The notes beneath the pieces are model-generated. The model was not told the origin of the DNA, did not search any database, and saw only the letters and a program-made list of their open reading frames with translations. DNA of 64,000 nucleotides from Rhizobium sp. AC27/96 (GTDB taxonomy: Bacteria; Pseudomonadota; Alphaproteobacteria; Rhizobiales; Rhizobiaceae). Each line of letters begins with the position of its first letter. Position 1 is the stretch's first letter. Positions 34,113 to 43,839 of this stretch are shown here, one piece after another. A program made the translations under genes and the position numbers. Location: contig NZ_LXKN01000001.1 of the NCBI RefSeq assembly GCF_001692325.1, positions 1 through 64,000 on the forward strand, in the 5' to 3' direction.

Positions 34113-35294
34113 GTGTTGTCTCGTCCGCGTCATGTCAGCCAAAAATTGCGGTTTCTGCCGAAAAACTGGACGTCTCCGGCCGTATTCGGGATTTGCGCCT
34201 GGCTGATCTTCCCGTCGGCCGCGGCCTATGGTGATCTCGCCGGTCTGCTGGCGGGCATCGACAGGACGGGAGCCAACTGGCGCATGGTGATGACCAATTC
34301 ACCGGCGGGCTCTACCCACCAGGCGGAACTGGCCTTCGGCGATGCGAAGGCGGCCGCAGCCGTCGGTGATGGCGGTCTCGTCATGCCGGATGGGCGCCGC
34401 GTTGCTTTCCTTTCCGAGCAGAAGGGCAGTGATCCCCGGCCGGACGAAGAGCGCATCAATCGCCAGGGCAAGAAGGGCCGGGTGGTTTCCGTCTCGCCAA
34501 TGTCGCCGCCAAAGGATTTTTCTGCCGGTTCCGTGCTGGAACGCCAGAGCCTGCTGTTTCAACCGAAATCGGACACTGGCGAGAGAACGGCTTTCCTGAA
34601 GCCGAAGCTCGGCGGCAAGGAAATCCAGATTGCCACGGCTTTTTACAAGAAACAGCCGCCAAAGCAGGATGATAGCGTGCCTGCCTATCTCGCGAGCTTG
34701 GTCACCAATCAGAATGCCGATGTTCTGGCCGCTGCCTACGCGTCACCGGCGCCGGATTATGCGCGGACGTCGCCTTTCGATTCGATCCTCGCCACGGATC
34801 AGGATGGCCAGGGCCGCTTCGTGCCGCAGATCGGGCCGAAGGATCACCCCTGGGCCGCCAATGTCCTGCCGCCTTCGGTCTTTTCTTCCGACGAGCAGCA
34901 GTGCCTCGCGACCGGCATCTATTTCGAGGCGCGGGGTGAATCGGTGAAAGGGCAGGCGGCCGTCGCCCAGGTCATTCTTAATCGCGTTCGCAATCCGGCC
35001 TATCCGAAGACCATCTGCGGCGTCGTCTACCAGAATGATGACTGGCACAATGCCTGCCAGTTTTCCTTTGCCTGCGACAACGTTAGGGATCGCGTCAACT
35101 CGCCGGAGCATTGGCGTATAGCGCGCCAGGTCGCCATGGCGGTCACCGCCGGCAAGATCTGGCTTCCGGAAGTCGGCTCGGCCACACATTATCATGCGGT
35201 CTATGTCCGGCCGAAATGGGCGGCCGAAATGGTGAAGGTCGGCCGCATCGGCATGCATATCTTCTACCGGACCTATGGTGGCGGGTGGAGCTGA
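34113..35294 (+). CDS. Cell wall hydrolase, SleB (Hydrolase_2) domain
   Basis: A 393-residue protein with an N-terminal hydrophobic segment near residues 25-42 (signal or anchor), a long linker, and a C-terminal SleB/Hydrolase_2 domain at about 265-390, with the catalytic-Glu region CLATGIYFEARGE, NRV.NP.YP.TICGVVYQ, CQFSF and THYHA. Family members are lytic transglycosylase-like peptidoglycan hydrolases; in rhizobia they act in wall remodelling rather than spore germination. GTG start with GGAG four bases upstream. Monocistronic, ending before a weak hairpin terminator. Confidence 0.9.
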   Translation: MLSRPRHVSQKLRFLPKNWTSPAVFGICAWLIFPSAAAYGDLAGLLAGIDRTGANWRMVMTNSPAGSTHQAELAFGDAKAAAAVGDGGLVMPDGRRVAFLSEQKGSDPRPDEERINRQGKKGRVVSVSPMSPPKDFSAGSVLERQSLLFQPKSDTGERTAFLKPKLGGKEIQIATAFYKKQPPKQDDSVPAYLASLVTNQNADVLAAAYASPAPDYARTSPFDSILATDQDGQGRFVPQIGPKDHPWAANVLPPSVFSSDEQQCLATGIYFEARGESVKGQAAVAQVILNRVRNPAYPKTICGVVYQNDDWHNACQFSFACDNVRDRVNSPEHWRIARQVAMAVTAGKIWLPEVGSATHYHAVYVRPKWAAEMVKVGRIGMHIFYRTYGGGWS

Positions 35295-35364
35295 GCGGGT
35301 GGGTTCGGCGACCTCGCGCTGGGGATAAGCTCCCTCGGCCGGCAAAAAAGCAACATCAAAGCGT

Positions 35365-35395
35365 GGGCTGAAGAGGATTCTTCGGCTCAGTTTTC
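35365..35395 (+). terminator. Probable terminator of the cell wall hydrolase gene
   Basis: GCTGAAGA and TCTTCGGC form an 8-base stem (one G-T pair) around GGAT, followed by TCAGTTTTC, 70 bases after the stop codon. Confidence 0.5.
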
Positions 35396-35470
35396 GCCAG
35401 ATAGCGCTTCTTTAGCTTAAACTCATGATTTAATTGGGCTAATTTATGGCTGGACAGATGACGTCTACGC

Positions 35471-35499
35471 CTTGACTATGCTTTTTCCTAAAACTATGT
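35471..35499 (+). promoter_or_regulatory. Housekeeping promoter of the atp F0 operon
   Basis: CTTGAC and CTATGT with exactly 17 bases between are a near-perfect rhizobial sigma-70 promoter, 106 bases before atpI. It is the only clear element in the otherwise gene-free 35295-35604 interval besides the upstream terminator. Confidence 0.75.
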
Positions 35500-35604
35500 T
35501 GCGCGCGACTTCAAAACGGGCCGAAAGGTGGCGAAACCTGCTGTTCGTTTACGCGTTGACCGGGGAAATGGGACTACGCGCAACGAAAAGGGGAGGACTT
35601 CACC

Positions 35605-35949
35605 ATGGCGGATGACCGCGACGAGGGTCTGGAAAAGCGGCGGGCGCAGCTGGGAGCCGAACTGGCAAGCAAGCGCTCTGCGGTGAGAGAGGATGAATCC
35701 GGGGAGGTTCGTGCCGAGGTAAGCCGCAAAGGTTATGCCCAGGCTATGAAGCTTTCTAGTGAATTCATTGCTGCCATCATCGTAGGTGCCGTTCTGGGCT
35801 ACGTTCTCGACCGTTTTGCCGGTACGGCGCCGTGGGGCATGATTATATTGCTGCTTCTCGGATTCTGTGCCGGTGTACTGAATGTACTGCGTTCGGCGGG
35901 CAAGGTGGCGACACCGGCGCTCGAGGAACATGGGCCAGATAAGAAATGA
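35605..35949 (+). CDS. atpI: ATP synthase assembly protein I
   Basis: A 114-residue protein with a charged N-terminal half and two C-terminal membrane helices (AAIIVGAVLGYVLDRF, MIILLLLGFCAGVLNVLR), the pattern of AtpI, which assists c-ring and magnesium handling during F0 assembly. It has an excellent GGGGAGGA ribosome site, is the first gene after a strong promoter, and precedes atpB. Confidence 0.92.
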   Translation: MADDRDEGLEKRRAQLGAELASKRSAVREDESGEVRAEVSRKGYAQAMKLSSEFIAAIIVGAVLGYVLDRFAGTAPWGMIILLLLGFCAGVLNVLRSAGKVATPALEEHGPDKK

Positions 35950-36026
35950 GCGGAAGCAGCGCTTGACGTTGTTTCCAGGTGACAGGCATCCGCTCGATGG
36001 AGCGGAAAAATGAAAGAGAACAAGCG

Positions 36027-36779
36027 GTGGCAAACGGACCTACCCATCAGTTCCTGATCTTCAAGATTATCCCGATCGATATCGGTGGAATTGATTTTTC
36101 GTTCACCAACGCATCGCTGTTCATGGTCGCCTCGGCGCTCCTGTCCGCTGGCTTCCTGTATTATGCCAGCGCACCGCGCAGCGTCATTCCGAGCCGCGCC
36201 CAGTCGGTTGCGGAAATGGCCTATGAATTCATCGCCTCTATGTTGAAAGAAGGGGCGGGAACGAAGGGAATGAAGTTCTTCCCGCTGGTCTTCTCGCTCT
36301 TCATGTTCGTGCTGACTGCCAACCTGCTCGGCATGGTTCCTTACTTCTATACCGTCACCAGCCAGATCATCGTTACCTTCGCATTGGCGCTGCTGGTCAT
36401 TCTGACGGTCATTCTCTACGGCTTCATCAAGCACGGCTTCGGCTTTCTCAAGCTTTTCGTGCCGCAGGGCGTCCCGGGCGTTCTTCTGCCGCTCGTCGTG
36501 GTCATCGAAATCATCTCCTTCCTGTCCCGGCCGATTTCGCTCTCCGTTCGTCTTTTCGCCAACATGCTGGCTGGCCATATCACGCTTAAGGTGTTCGCAG
36601 GCTTCGTTGCCTCGCTTGGAGCCCTCGGCGCGCTTGGCATCGGTGGCGCTATCCTTCCCCTCATCATGACCGTCGCCCTCACCGGTCTCGAATTCCTAGT
36701 CGCCTTCCTCCAGGCTTACGTCTTTGCGGTACTGACTTGTATGTACCTCAATGACGCGATCCATCCGGGTGGCCACTAA
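36027..36779 (+). CDS. atpB: F0F1 ATP synthase subunit a
   Basis: Membrane subunit forming the proton half-channels against the c-ring. The 250-residue protein has five to six hydrophobic helices and the essential Arg in the segment [16 protein letters not shown], plus the C-terminal [18 protein letters not shown]. The frame is open to 35979, but GTG 36027 (MANGPTHQF) gives the usual length and conserved N-terminus. It is the second gene of the operon and is followed by atpE after 66 bases. Confidence 0.93.
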   Translation: MANGPTHQFLIFKIIPIDIGGIDFSFTNASLFMVASALLSAGFLYYASAPRSVIPSRAQSVAEMAYEFIASMLKEGAGTKGMKFFPLVFSLFMFVLTANLLGMVPYFYTVTSQIIVTFALALLVILTVILYGFIKHGFGFLKLFVPQGVPGVLLPLVVVIEIISFLSRPISLSVRLFANMLAGHITLKVFAGFVASLGALGALGIGGAILPLIMTVALTGLEFLVAFLQAYVFAVLTCMYLNDAIHPGGH

Positions 36780-36845
36780 GGATAAAGACATTGGCGTCTA
36801 AGGGCGTCAGTTATTCACCGCACAACCATTTCAAAGGAGTTCAAC

Positions 36846-37073
36846 ATGGACGCGGAAGCAGCAAAGTTCATCGGCGCAGGTTTGGCTTGCTTTGGTATGG
36901 CCGGCACGGCTCTTGGCCTCGGCAATATCTTCGGCAGCTACCTGTCCGGCGCTCTGCGCAATCCGTCTGCCGCTGACAGCCAGTTCGGCCGTCTGGTATT
37001 CGGTTTCGCCGTTACGGAAGCTCTGGGCATCTTCTCGCTGCTCATCGCTCTCCTCCTGCTCTTCGCCGTCTGA
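36846..37073 (+). CDS. atpE: F0F1 ATP synthase subunit c
   Basis: The 75-residue hairpin proteolipid forms the rotor ring. Two hydrophobic helices flank the polar loop ALRNPSA, and the proton-carrying carboxylate is Glu58 in helix 2 (FAVTEALG). It has a strong AAAGGAG ribosome site, as expected for the most highly translated subunit of the operon. Confidence 0.96.
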   Translation: MDAEAAKFIGAGLACFGMAGTALGLGNIFGSYLSGALRNPSAADSQFGRLVFGFAVTEALGIFSLLIALLLLFAV

Positions 37074-37151
37074 TATCAGCGGCGTCATAGATCACGGTTC
37101 GCGGTCAGCGAGCCGTGATTCTTTGTATTTGCAGACCACCTGGAGGTGAGC

Positions 37152-37745
37152 ATGTTTGTGACCCCGGCCTATGCTGACGAAGCACCGCCGGCCGCCGGCG
37201 AGGTGCACACGGAAACGGGTGCGCCCGAGCAGGGCCATCACGCCGGCGTATTCCCGCCGTTCGACCATACGACATATCCGTCACAGCTGCTTTGGCTTGT
37301 GATTACCTTCGTCATCTTCTACGTGGCCATGCAGAAGATTGTCATCCCGCGCGTTGGCAGCATTCTGGAAAGCCGGCATGACCGTATCGCCCAGGATATT
37401 GCAGAAGCTTCGCGCCTGAAGGCAGAAGCAGACGCGGCCGTTGCGACCTATGAAAGCGAATTGGCCGCAGCGCGCGCCAAGGCGAATTCAATCGGCGCCA
37501 GCGCCCGCGACGCAGCCAAGGCAAAGGCCGAGGAAGATCGCAAGGCGATCGAAGCAAGCCTTTCCGAAAAGCTCAAGGCCGCTGAAGCTCGCATTGGCGA
37601 GATCAAGACCAAGGCCTTCGGCGATGTCGGCGCTATTGCGGAAGAGACGGCGGCCGCCGTCGTCGAACAGCTGGTGGGCAACGTTGCCGGCAAGGCTGAT
37701 GTCGCTTCGGCTGTTGCCGCGGCATCCGCAAAGCAGGAGGGTTGA
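37152..37745 (+). CDS. atpG: F0F1 ATP synthase subunit b'
   Basis: Peripheral-stalk subunit b', found together with b in alphaproteobacteria and photosynthetic organisms. The 197-residue protein has a Pro/Ala/His-rich N-terminal extension, one membrane helix ([17 protein letters not shown], about residues 45-63) and a long Ala/Lys/Glu-rich helix that dimerises with b. ATG 37152 lies five bases after GGAGG; the GTG at 37146 overlaps that ribosome site and is rejected. The symbol varies between atpG, atpF' and atpF2 in different annotations. Confidence 0.92.
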   Translation: MFVTPAYADEAPPAAGEVHTETGAPEQGHHAGVFPPFDHTTYPSQLLWLVITFVIFYVAMQKIVIPRVGSILESRHDRIAQDIAEASRLKAEADAAVATYESELAAARAKANSIGASARDAAKAKAEEDRKAIEASLSEKLKAAEARIGEIKTKAFGDVGAIAEETAAAVVEQLVGNVAGKADVASAVAAASAKQEG

Positions 37746-37748
37746 TCC

Positions 37749-38240
37749 ATGTCATTTGCTCTTGACGAAACTTTCTTTGCATTTGTCGGGCTCCTCCTCT
37801 TCATCGGACTGATCGTCTATCTGAAGGTTCCGGGTATGATGGCGAAGTCGCTGGACGACCGCGCCGACCAGATCCGCAACGAGCTGGCTGAAGCAAAGCG
37901 CCTGCGTGAAGAGGCTCAGCATTTGCTGGCCGAATACCAGCGCAAGCGCAAGGAAGCCGAAGCAGATGCGGCGAACATCGTCGCGGCTGCCGAGCGCGAA
38001 GCTGAAATGCTGACGACCGAAGCCCGCAAGAAGACCGAGGAATTCGTCGCCAACCGTACGGCTCTGTCCGAGCAGAAGATCAAGCAGGCTGAGGCCGATG
38101 CGATGAAAGCGGTTCGTTCCGCCGCCGTCGACCTGGCAATTGCTGCTGCTGCTTCGGTGCTTGCGAAGAAGACCGAAGGCAGCGTTCAATCGGGCCTCTT
38201 CAACGACGCGGTCAATGAAGTGAAGACGCGCCTGAACTAG
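37749..38240 (+). CDS. atpF: F0F1 ATP synthase subunit b
   Basis: Peripheral-stalk subunit that holds F1 to subunit a. The 163-residue protein has a membrane helix at the N-terminus (FFAFVGLLLFIGLIVYL) and a charged heptad-rich helix to the end. It starts three bases after the b' stop and ends the operon at a strong terminator. The F1 genes are not here, matching the split F0/F1 arrangement of alphaproteobacteria. Confidence 0.95.
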   Translation: MSFALDETFFAFVGLLLFIGLIVYLKVPGMMAKSLDDRADQIRNELAEAKRLREEAQHLLAEYQRKRKEAEADAANIVAAAEREAEMLTTEARKKTEEFVANRTALSEQKIKQAEADAMKAVRSAAVDLAIAAAASVLAKKTEGSVQSGLFNDAVNEVKTRLN

Positions 38241-38262
38241 GCGCGATCGAAAGACAAGTTTG

Positions 38263-38292
38263 AAAAGCCCCGCTTCGGCGGGGCTTTTTTGT
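38263..38292 (+). terminator. Intrinsic terminator of the atp F0 operon
   Basis: AAAAGCCCCGC and GCGGGGCTTTT form a perfect stem around the stable TTCG tetraloop, followed by TTTTTTG, 22 bases after the atpF stop. Confidence 0.95.
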
Positions 38293-38369
38293 TTCTGCTT
38301 GCTGACCCGTTCGTGTTTGACCGAAGCTGTCCTGCGCGTTTAGATCTCTTCAGAGGGGTGGGGAGGCAA

Positions 38370-39134
38370 ATGCAGATACGGGATAATCAAGGGCCGTTTC
38401 GCCAGGATGATATGGTCCTTCGACCAGCACGCCCCTGGACGGCGAGCGTTCATGCCTTGCTGGCTTCGCTGCGCCGGCATGGTTTCGATGCAGCTCCTTT
38501 GCCGCTCGGGTTTGACACTGCCTGGGAGAGGGTGAGCTATCTGCACGGCGCGACGGGCGACCTTGTCGAAAATTCCGAAATGCGGTCCGATCTGGCGCTG
38601 CGATCCGCAGCGTCGCTCCTTCGGCGCTATCACGATTGTTCTGCCCTCGCTCTGCGGGAGCTTGGGGCCGACTGCATATGGCAGCTGCCGGCCCGAATGC
38701 CGGATGAGGTCATCTGCCATGGGGATTTCACACCCTATAACGTCGTTCTGAACGGCGGCGAAGTCACCGGAATCATCGATTTCGAGACGGCTCATCCAGG
38801 CCCTCGGAGCTGGGATCTCGCCTATGCCGTCTATCGATGGGCGCCGCTGTCCTCAGACGTCGCGGTGGAGGGCCTGGATAGGTTGGAGGATCAGGTTCGG
38901 CGCGCCCGCATCTTTGCAGATGCCTATGGAATGTCATCCGCTGAACGCCGCTCGCTGCCTCATGGCATTATCGAGCGGCTTGGAGCGCTGCTGACATTCA
39001 TGGAGCAGGAAGCTGCCCGTGGCGTCGAGCGATATCGCCAGAACCTCCGGGAAGGCCATGATCGCGTCTATCGTGACGACATCACCTATGTCGCGAAATG
39101 GTCGGCCCAGATTACGTCGGGGCTGGTTGCCTGA
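38370..39134 (+). CDS. APH-family phosphotransferase
   Basis: A 254-residue protein kinase-fold phosphotransferase of the aminoglycoside/choline kinase type, with the catalytic loop HGDFTPYNV near residue 120 and the metal-binding IIDFE about 20 residues later. The N-terminal lobe is short and lacks a clear nucleotide loop. Substrate is unknown; chromosomal members like this rarely act on antibiotics, so no resistance role is claimed. ATG 38370 follows GGGGAGG by four bases. Single gene, converging on rnhB. Confidence 0.82.
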   Translation: MQIRDNQGPFRQDDMVLRPARPWTASVHALLASLRRHGFDAAPLPLGFDTAWERVSYLHGATGDLVENSEMRSDLALRSAASLLRRYHDCSALALRELGADCIWQLPARMPDEVICHGDFTPYNVVLNGGEVTGIIDFETAHPGPRSWDLAYAVYRWAPLSSDVAVEGLDRLEDQVRRARIFADAYGMSSAERRSLPHGIIERLGALLTFMEQEAARGVERYRQNLREGHDRVYRDDITYVAKWSAQITSGLVA

Positions 39135-39155
39135 GGGGAGTGGCGAGATGCCGTC

Positions 39156-39815
39156 CTAGACAGCTTCTTTTTTCAGAGGCCGAAAACTCATACGATGCAG
39201 GGAGCAGGGGCCATGCTGCTCGATGCCGGCGCGATGCTGCGCAGTGCCGTAACCGGCATGGGCCGCAAAGCCATAGGCCGGAAAGACATCTCCGGCGCGC
39301 GCCATCATCCTGTCGCGCGTCACCTTGGCGACGATCGAGGCGGCGGCGATCGAGAAGGAACGTGCGTCGCCCTTGACCACGGCCTTTCCGGGGCAGGCAA
39401 GCCCTGCCGGTACGTCGAGGCCATCCGTCAATACATAGCTTGCCGGTATCGCTAGGCTGCAAATGGCGCGGCGCATTGCATCGAGGCTTGCCTTGCGGAT
39501 GTCGGTGGTATCGATGCGTGCAGCACTTGAGGAGGCGATGGAGATCGTTGCTGTCGCGAGGATCTCGACAAACAGCGCTTCCCGCCTGGCGGCCGTGAGC
39601 TGCTTGGAATCGTTCAGCCCCTGCGGGATGCGCTCGGGATCGAGAATGACGGCTGCAGCAACGACAGGTCCTGCCAGAGGGCCTCGACCAGCCTCGTCAG
39701 CGCCGGCGACCGGCCAGTGCCCGGCGCGGCGGGCAATCAGTTCCAGCTCGAAGCTCGGAACGATCGGCGCTTCGTCGAAAAGCATGGGAGAATCGGGTGA
39801 TGTGCTGCGTGGCAT
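39156..39815 (-). CDS. rnhB: Ribonuclease HII
   Basis: Removes RNA from RNA/DNA hybrids and incises at single ribonucleotides in DNA. The 219-residue protein has the first catalytic acids in ADEAGRG, the GLNDSK motif, the DGL segment and the C-terminal H.GYGT region (HAGYGTAQH). The open frame extends to 39977, but ATG 39815 ([13 protein letters not shown]) gives the family length; the upstream extension has no conserved character. Lies downstream of the radical SAM gene on the same strand, 109 bases apart. Confidence 0.93.
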   Translation of the reverse strand: MPRSTSPDSPMLFDEAPIVPSFELELIARRAGHWPVAGADEAGRGPLAGPVVAAAVILDPERIPQGLNDSKQLTAARREALFVEILATATISIASSSAARIDTTDIRKASLDAMRRAICSLAIPASYVLTDGLDVPAGLACPGKAVVKGDARSFSIAAASIVAKVTRDRMMARAGDVFPAYGFAAHAGYGTAQHRAGIEQHGPCSLHRMSFRPLKKEAV

Positions 39816-39924
39816 GCGGCGAAGCTCGCACACCACCCGATCTCCTGCAAGCCCCCGGTGGATCAGGGCGGCGAACCTGGGGGGCTTTCTTCCGGCGGGC
39901 TCAGGGAAAACCCGCGAGGAACCG

Positions 39925-41082
39925 TCAAAGCAGCGAGAGCTGCACGCCGCTGCCATCAGGCGGAACGAACAGATCATCGCGCAGGGCTATATTGCGCCTG
40001 ACAAGCTCGAGCCGCCGTGTGGCCATTTCGAAGCGTCGGCTGATCTGCCAGGCATAGGGGCCAGCGCCCTTCATGCGTTTGCCGAACTCGGCATCGTAAT
40101 CCTTGCCGCCGCGCATCGAGCGGATCAGCGACATGACGTGGCGATAGCGATCCGGATAATGCTGCAGCAGCCAGTCACGAAACAGCGGGCTCACTTCCAG
40201 CGGCAGACGCAGGATCACATAGCTTGCCTCCTGAGCGCCGGCGGCCTTGCCGGCATCAAGGATACGCTCGATCTCATGATCGTTGAGGGCGGGAATGATC
40301 GGCGCCACCAGGATCGAGGTCCGGATGCCGGCTTCGCTCAAGGCCTGGATCGCCTCCAGCCGCCGCGATGGCGTTGCAGCGCGCGGTTCCATGGTGCGCG
40401 CCAGCTTGCGGTCGAGCGTCGTCACCGATAGCCCGACCCGCACGAGGTTCTTCGCGGCCATGTCCTTGAGGATGTCGATATCGCGCATGACCAGCGCCGA
40501 TTTGGTGACGATGGCAACCGGATGGTTCGCCCGGTTCAGCACTTCCAGGATCTGGCGCATGATCCGCCATTCCTTCTCGATCGGCTGATAGGGGTCCGTG
40601 TTGGTGCCGATGGCGATGACGCGCGGCTTGTAGCCAGGCTTTGCCAACTCGCGCTCCAGAAGCTTCGGCGCATCCGGCTTTGCAAAGAGCTTCGCCTCGA
40701 AATCGAGCCCCGGAGAAAGGCCCATATAGGCATGCGACGGCCGGGCGAAGCAGTAGATGCAGCCATGCTCGCAGCCGCGATAGGGATTGATCGAGCGGTC
40801 GAAGGGGATATCGGGCGATTCGTTGCGGGTGATGGCCGTGCGCGGCTTTTCCACCTGCACTTCGGTCTTGAACGGTGGGAGCTCTTCAAGGGTCTGCCAA
40901 CCGTCGTCAAAGGTCTCGCGCTGCATCGGCTCGAACCGGCCGCTCGGGTTCAATCCGGCGCCGCGTCCGCGTCGGCGCTCCACATCAATCCGGAGGCCGG
41001 CATCGGCGATCAAAGCATTGGCAATGTCTGGCGTGTTGGCAGGCGCGAATGCGGCCTGCCCTGCAAGGGACTGCTCGTTCAT
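39925..41082 (-). CDS. PA0069-family radical SAM protein (spore photoproduct lyase-like)
   Basis: A 385-residue radical SAM enzyme with the cluster motif CxxxCxxC at Cys104, Cys108 and Cys111 (CEHGCIYC), preceded by NPYRGC and followed by a TIM-barrel with GTNTDPYQP and SVTTLD. The pattern matches the PA0069 family related to SplB. The reaction is unknown; DNA photoproduct repair is only suggested by relationship. GGAG lies seven bases before the start. Divergent from the small glycosyltransferase gene. Confidence 0.88.
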   Translation of the reverse strand: MNEQSLAGQAAFAPANTPDIANALIADAGLRIDVERRRGRGAGLNPSGRFEPMQRETFDDGWQTLEELPPFKTEVQVEKPRTAITRNESPDIPFDRSINPYRGCEHGCIYCFARPSHAYMGLSPGLDFEAKLFAKPDAPKLLERELAKPGYKPRVIAIGTNTDPYQPIEKEWRIMRQILEVLNRANHPVAIVTKSALVMRDIDILKDMAAKNLVRVGLSVTTLDRKLARTMEPRAATPSRRLEAIQALSEAGIRTSILVAPIIPALNDHEIERILDAGKAAGAQEASYVILRLPLEVSPLFRDWLLQHYPDRYRHVMSLIRSMRGGKDYDAEFGKRMKGAGPYAWQISRRFEMATRRLELVRRNIALRDDLFVPPDGSGVQLSLL

Positions 41083-41322
41083 CGGTAGCTCCAGGGCGGT
41101 TCATGGGGCCGCATGCCGCGTCTAAGATGATTAAATTCCTATCCGACAAATGAGAACAATGCAAGAACAAAAAACACAAAGGCGCCTTCAGGCACCTCAT
41201 TCATGCGAAACTTTTGGGGATGGCAGCAGGAGGTTTGACGCCGCGTATCACGCTTTTCTTAAACGCTCAGGCCTGAAGGCTAGGTGCTGGCAATAAATTA
41301 TGCGCCGCTCTATAAATGGGCA

Positions 41323-41841
41323 ATGTTGACGGTAATCATCGAATGTCAGGATCAGGAACCTGAGCTGGCGCAGACATTGGCGGCATTGGTGGCGGGCGCG
41401 ATCGAGGGCCTCGTCAGCGATGTCGTGGTGCTCGACCACGGCTCGCGGGATGGCACCTCACGCGTGGCGGATGCTGCTGGCTGCCGGTTCTATTCGCAGT
41501 GGGATATAAAGGACATATTGCGCTCGGCACGCGGCGAATGGCTGCTTTTTGTCGAGCCCGGTGCTCGGCCGCAGGCTGGCTGGATTGACGAAATCGCCGA
41601 ATATGTCTCGCTGAACAAGGTGCCGGCGCGCTTTACTGCTTCGCGCGGCTATCGCCGGCCGTTCCTGCAACGCATCGGGCGCGGCACACCGCCTTTGGAG
41701 CTGGGATTGCTGGTATCCAAGCCACAAGCCATCGCCATCGCCAGGACCGGCATGCGGCTGGCTGAATTCGCCAAAGGCCAGAAAGCCCGCAAGCTCTCAA
41801 GCGAGCTCATTCCATCCTGGGTGGCGCGGGCGGCACGATAG
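41323..41841 (+). CDS. Small GT2-type glycosyltransferase-like protein
   Basis: A 172-residue protein starting MLTVIIECQDQEPELAQTL with the GT-A nucleotide-binding pattern VVVLDHGSRDGTSRVAD and a later ARGEWLLFVEPGARP segment in place of the usual D-x-D region. It is about half the length of complete GT2 enzymes and lacks a clear acceptor domain, so it may be inactive or a minimal form. The frame is open from 41284, but ATG 41323 begins the conserved strand. Function unknown. Confidence 0.7.
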   Translation: MLTVIIECQDQEPELAQTLAALVAGAIEGLVSDVVVLDHGSRDGTSRVADAAGCRFYSQWDIKDILRSARGEWLLFVEPGARPQAGWIDEIAEYVSLNKVPARFTASRGYRRPFLQRIGRGTPPLELGLLVSKPQAIAIARTGMRLAEFAKGQKARKLSSELIPSWVARAAR

Positions 41842-41865
41842 AGCGTCACGCCGCCGAGATTCCGT

Positions 41866-41893
41866 TTGTAAACTGGTAAATAGCTGTCATAAT
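41866..41893 (+). promoter_or_regulatory. Possible promoter of the small secreted protein gene
   Basis: TTGTAA and CATAAT with 16 bases between them lie about 125 bases before the start at 42018. Reasonable but not a perfect match to sigma-70 elements. Confidence 0.4.
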
Positions 41894-42017
41894 TTCTGTG
41901 TGGCGGCACCTTTCGCGTGTCGCGTTGGGCGGCCGACCATGATGATGCCGGTATGCGGCGGAACTGGTCAGCGGAACTCTCCTTTTCCGCCGAGATTTCG
42001 GCAGAAGGAGGTGCGTT

Positions 42018-42332
42018 ATGAAACGCACGATGTTCTACCGCCTGATGGCTACGGCCGTCCTTGCCAGTGCAATTCTCTATCCCGGCGTCGCTGCCTCCCA
42101 AGCGACACTCGCCTGCGCCAAGCGCGTCGACATGGTCGCGTTCCTGGGCGACAATCTTTCTGAAAAGCTGTCGGCTGTCGGCAAGCTCGACCCCAACACG
42201 ATCGTTGAGATCTATGTTGCTGAAAGCGGCAGCTGGACGATGATGGTCAGTGACGCCTCCGGCCGGAGCTGCATCATTCTCAATGGCGAAAGATGGGAAT
42301 CAATTCCTGTCTTGCCGGGGCCGAAAGCATAG
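42018..42332 (+). CDS. Small exported hypothetical protein
   Basis: A 104-residue protein with a signal peptide (basic MKRTMFYR, hydrophobic core, likely cleavage after GVAAS/Q near residue 27) and a mature part containing two cysteines (one near the N-terminus, one in GRSCIIL) that could pair. Strong AGAAGGAGG ribosome site. The mature domain, with IVEIYVAESGSWTMMV, is seen in small periplasmic proteins of rhizobia but has no known role. Confidence 0.78.
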   Translation: MKRTMFYRLMATAVLASAILYPGVAASQATLACAKRVDMVAFLGDNLSEKLSAVGKLDPNTIVEIYVAESGSWTMMVSDASGRSCIILNGERWESIPVLPGPKA

Positions 42333-42362
42333 GGCTGCAAATGTCCCGCGGAGACGCAGGAT

Positions 42363-42920
42363 CTAGCGGGACCCGCCGCCGCGCTTGAGGTGCTCGTCCA
42401 GGCGCGGCATGATCTCCACGAAATTGCAGGGCATGTGCCTGTAGTCGAGCTGCGCCTTCAATATGCCATCCCAGGCGTCCTTGCAGGCCCCAGGAGATCC
42501 CGGCAGAACGAAGATAAAGGTGGCGTTGGCAACGCCGCCGGTTGCTCGCGACTGGATGGTCGCCGTGCCAATCTTGTCGTAGGAAATGCGATGGAAGACT
42601 TCGGAGAAGCCGTCCATCCGCTTTTCGAACAAGGGCTCCAGCGCCTCGGGCGTCACGTCACGGCCGGTAAAGCCCGTGCCGCCCGTGGTGATTACCACGT
42701 CCACGGCTGCGTCCTTTGTCCAGGCTTCCACCTGCGCGCGGATGCGCTGCTTGTCGTCGGGCACGATGGCGCGAGCGGCAAGTCTGTGCCCGGAATCGGC
42801 GATGCGCGCGACCAGCGTGTCGCCGGATTTATCGTCCGCGAGCGTTCGTGTATCGGAAATGGTCAACACGGCGATGCCGACGGGGATGAAGGGGCGTTCG
42901 CTGCCAGGGCCTGCCATCAT
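42363..42920 (-). CDS. moaB: Molybdenum cofactor biosynthesis protein B
   Basis: A 185-residue MoaB/Mog-fold protein involved in adenylylation of molybdopterin. Motifs are AVLTISDTR at the N-terminus, VVITTGGTGFTGRDVTPEA in the middle and FVLPGSPGA towards the end. The start ATGATG overlaps the ispE stop by four bases, so it is translationally coupled to ispE although the pathways differ. Confidence 0.93.
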   Translation of the reverse strand: MMAGPGSERPFIPVGIAVLTISDTRTLADDKSGDTLVARIADSGHRLAARAIVPDDKQRIRAQVEAWTKDAAVDVVITTGGTGFTGRDVTPEALEPLFEKRMDGFSEVFHRISYDKIGTATIQSRATGGVANATFIFVLPGSPGACKDAWDGILKAQLDYRHMPCNFVEIMPRLDEHLKRGGGSR

Positions 42921-43831
42921 ACTTCTCCCGCGATCGTTTCGGTCGCCTGGAAATACCAGTCCGGCCTCTGTCTGTGAAGCATAGCAGCTGCCGCCTCGGC
43001 CTGGTCGCTATTTTCGAAGATGCCGAAGCAGGTGGCGCCGGAGCCGGACATACGCGTCAGGATGGCGTGCTGGCGCTCAAGCAAGGCGGAAAGCGTCGAA
43101 ATCTCGCTGCATATCGCGCGCGCCGGGGGCTCGAGATCGTTACGGAGGGTCTTGATCGTATCGATCCATTCGCTCTGGCGCTGCGGCATCTGCGATGGGA
43201 AGAGGAGCGGCGGATTGTCCTTGCGTGAAAGCAGGCGGAACACTTCCGGCGTCGAGACGCCGACAAGCGGATTGCCGAGAACCATGGCAAAGGACGGAAA
43301 GTCCGGCAGCAGGTCGATCGCCTCGCCAATACCCCGCGCCACCAATGGCCGGCTGGCAAGGCACATCGGCACGTCGGCACCGAGCTTCAATGCGATGGCT
43401 TTGACCGTCTCCTCCGGTAAAACGAGCCGCCATAGCCGCATCAGCCCACGCAGCGCCGCCGCCGCATCCGCCGAGCCGCCGCCGATGCCCGAGGCGATTG
43501 GGAGGTTCTTTTCGAGATGAATGTGGACCGCGGGTGCATCGATACCGGCCGCATGGGCAGCCTGCCGCAGCAGGTCGCGCGCCTTGAGCACGAGATTGTC
43601 GCCAGCTTCGGCATCTGCCGAAAGCAGCGGGCCGAAGCGTCCGGAGAGGCTGAATTCATCCTCGCCGCTTGCACGGAAACCAAGGCGATCGCCATGCCGG
43701 GCAAAACTCACCAGCATATCGAGCAAATGATAGCCATCGGCGCGTCGGCCGGTGACATGCAGCGCAAGATTGATCTTTGCGGGCGCTTCCTCCGTGAGGT
43801 CGAAATCGCCCGCTGCCAAGATCGTGTTCAT
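42917..43831 (-). CDS. ispE: 4-diphosphocytidyl-2-C-methyl-D-erythritol kinase
   Basis: GHMP kinase of the MEP isoprenoid pathway, phosphorylating the 2-hydroxyl of CDP-methylerythritol. The 304-residue protein has the N-terminal APAKINLALHVTGRRADGYH and the ATP loop PIASGIGGGSADAAAAL, plus a C-terminal MSGSGATCFG motif. It starts eight bases after the TPR gene and overlaps moaB. The nearby polyprenyl diphosphate synthase uses the isoprenoid units this pathway makes. Confidence 0.95.
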   Translation of the reverse strand: MNTILAAGDFDLTEEAPAKINLALHVTGRRADGYHLLDMLVSFARHGDRLGFRASGEDEFSLSGRFGPLLSADAEAGDNLVLKARDLLRQAAHAAGIDAPAVHIHLEKNLPIASGIGGGSADAAAALRGLMRLWRLVLPEETVKAIALKLGADVPMCLASRPLVARGIGEAIDLLPDFPSFAMVLGNPLVGVSTPEVFRLLSRKDNPPLLFPSQMPQRQSEWIDTIKTLRNDLEPPARAICSEISTLSALLERQHAILTRMSGSGATCFGIFENSDQAEAAAAMLHRQRPDWYFQATETIAGEV

Positions 43832-43839
43832 GGGAAGTC

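Noticed and set aside
38370..39134. Antibiotic resistance gene call for the APH-family protein
   Set aside because: Only the generic phosphotransferase fold is supported; there is no mobile context or specific resistance family signature.
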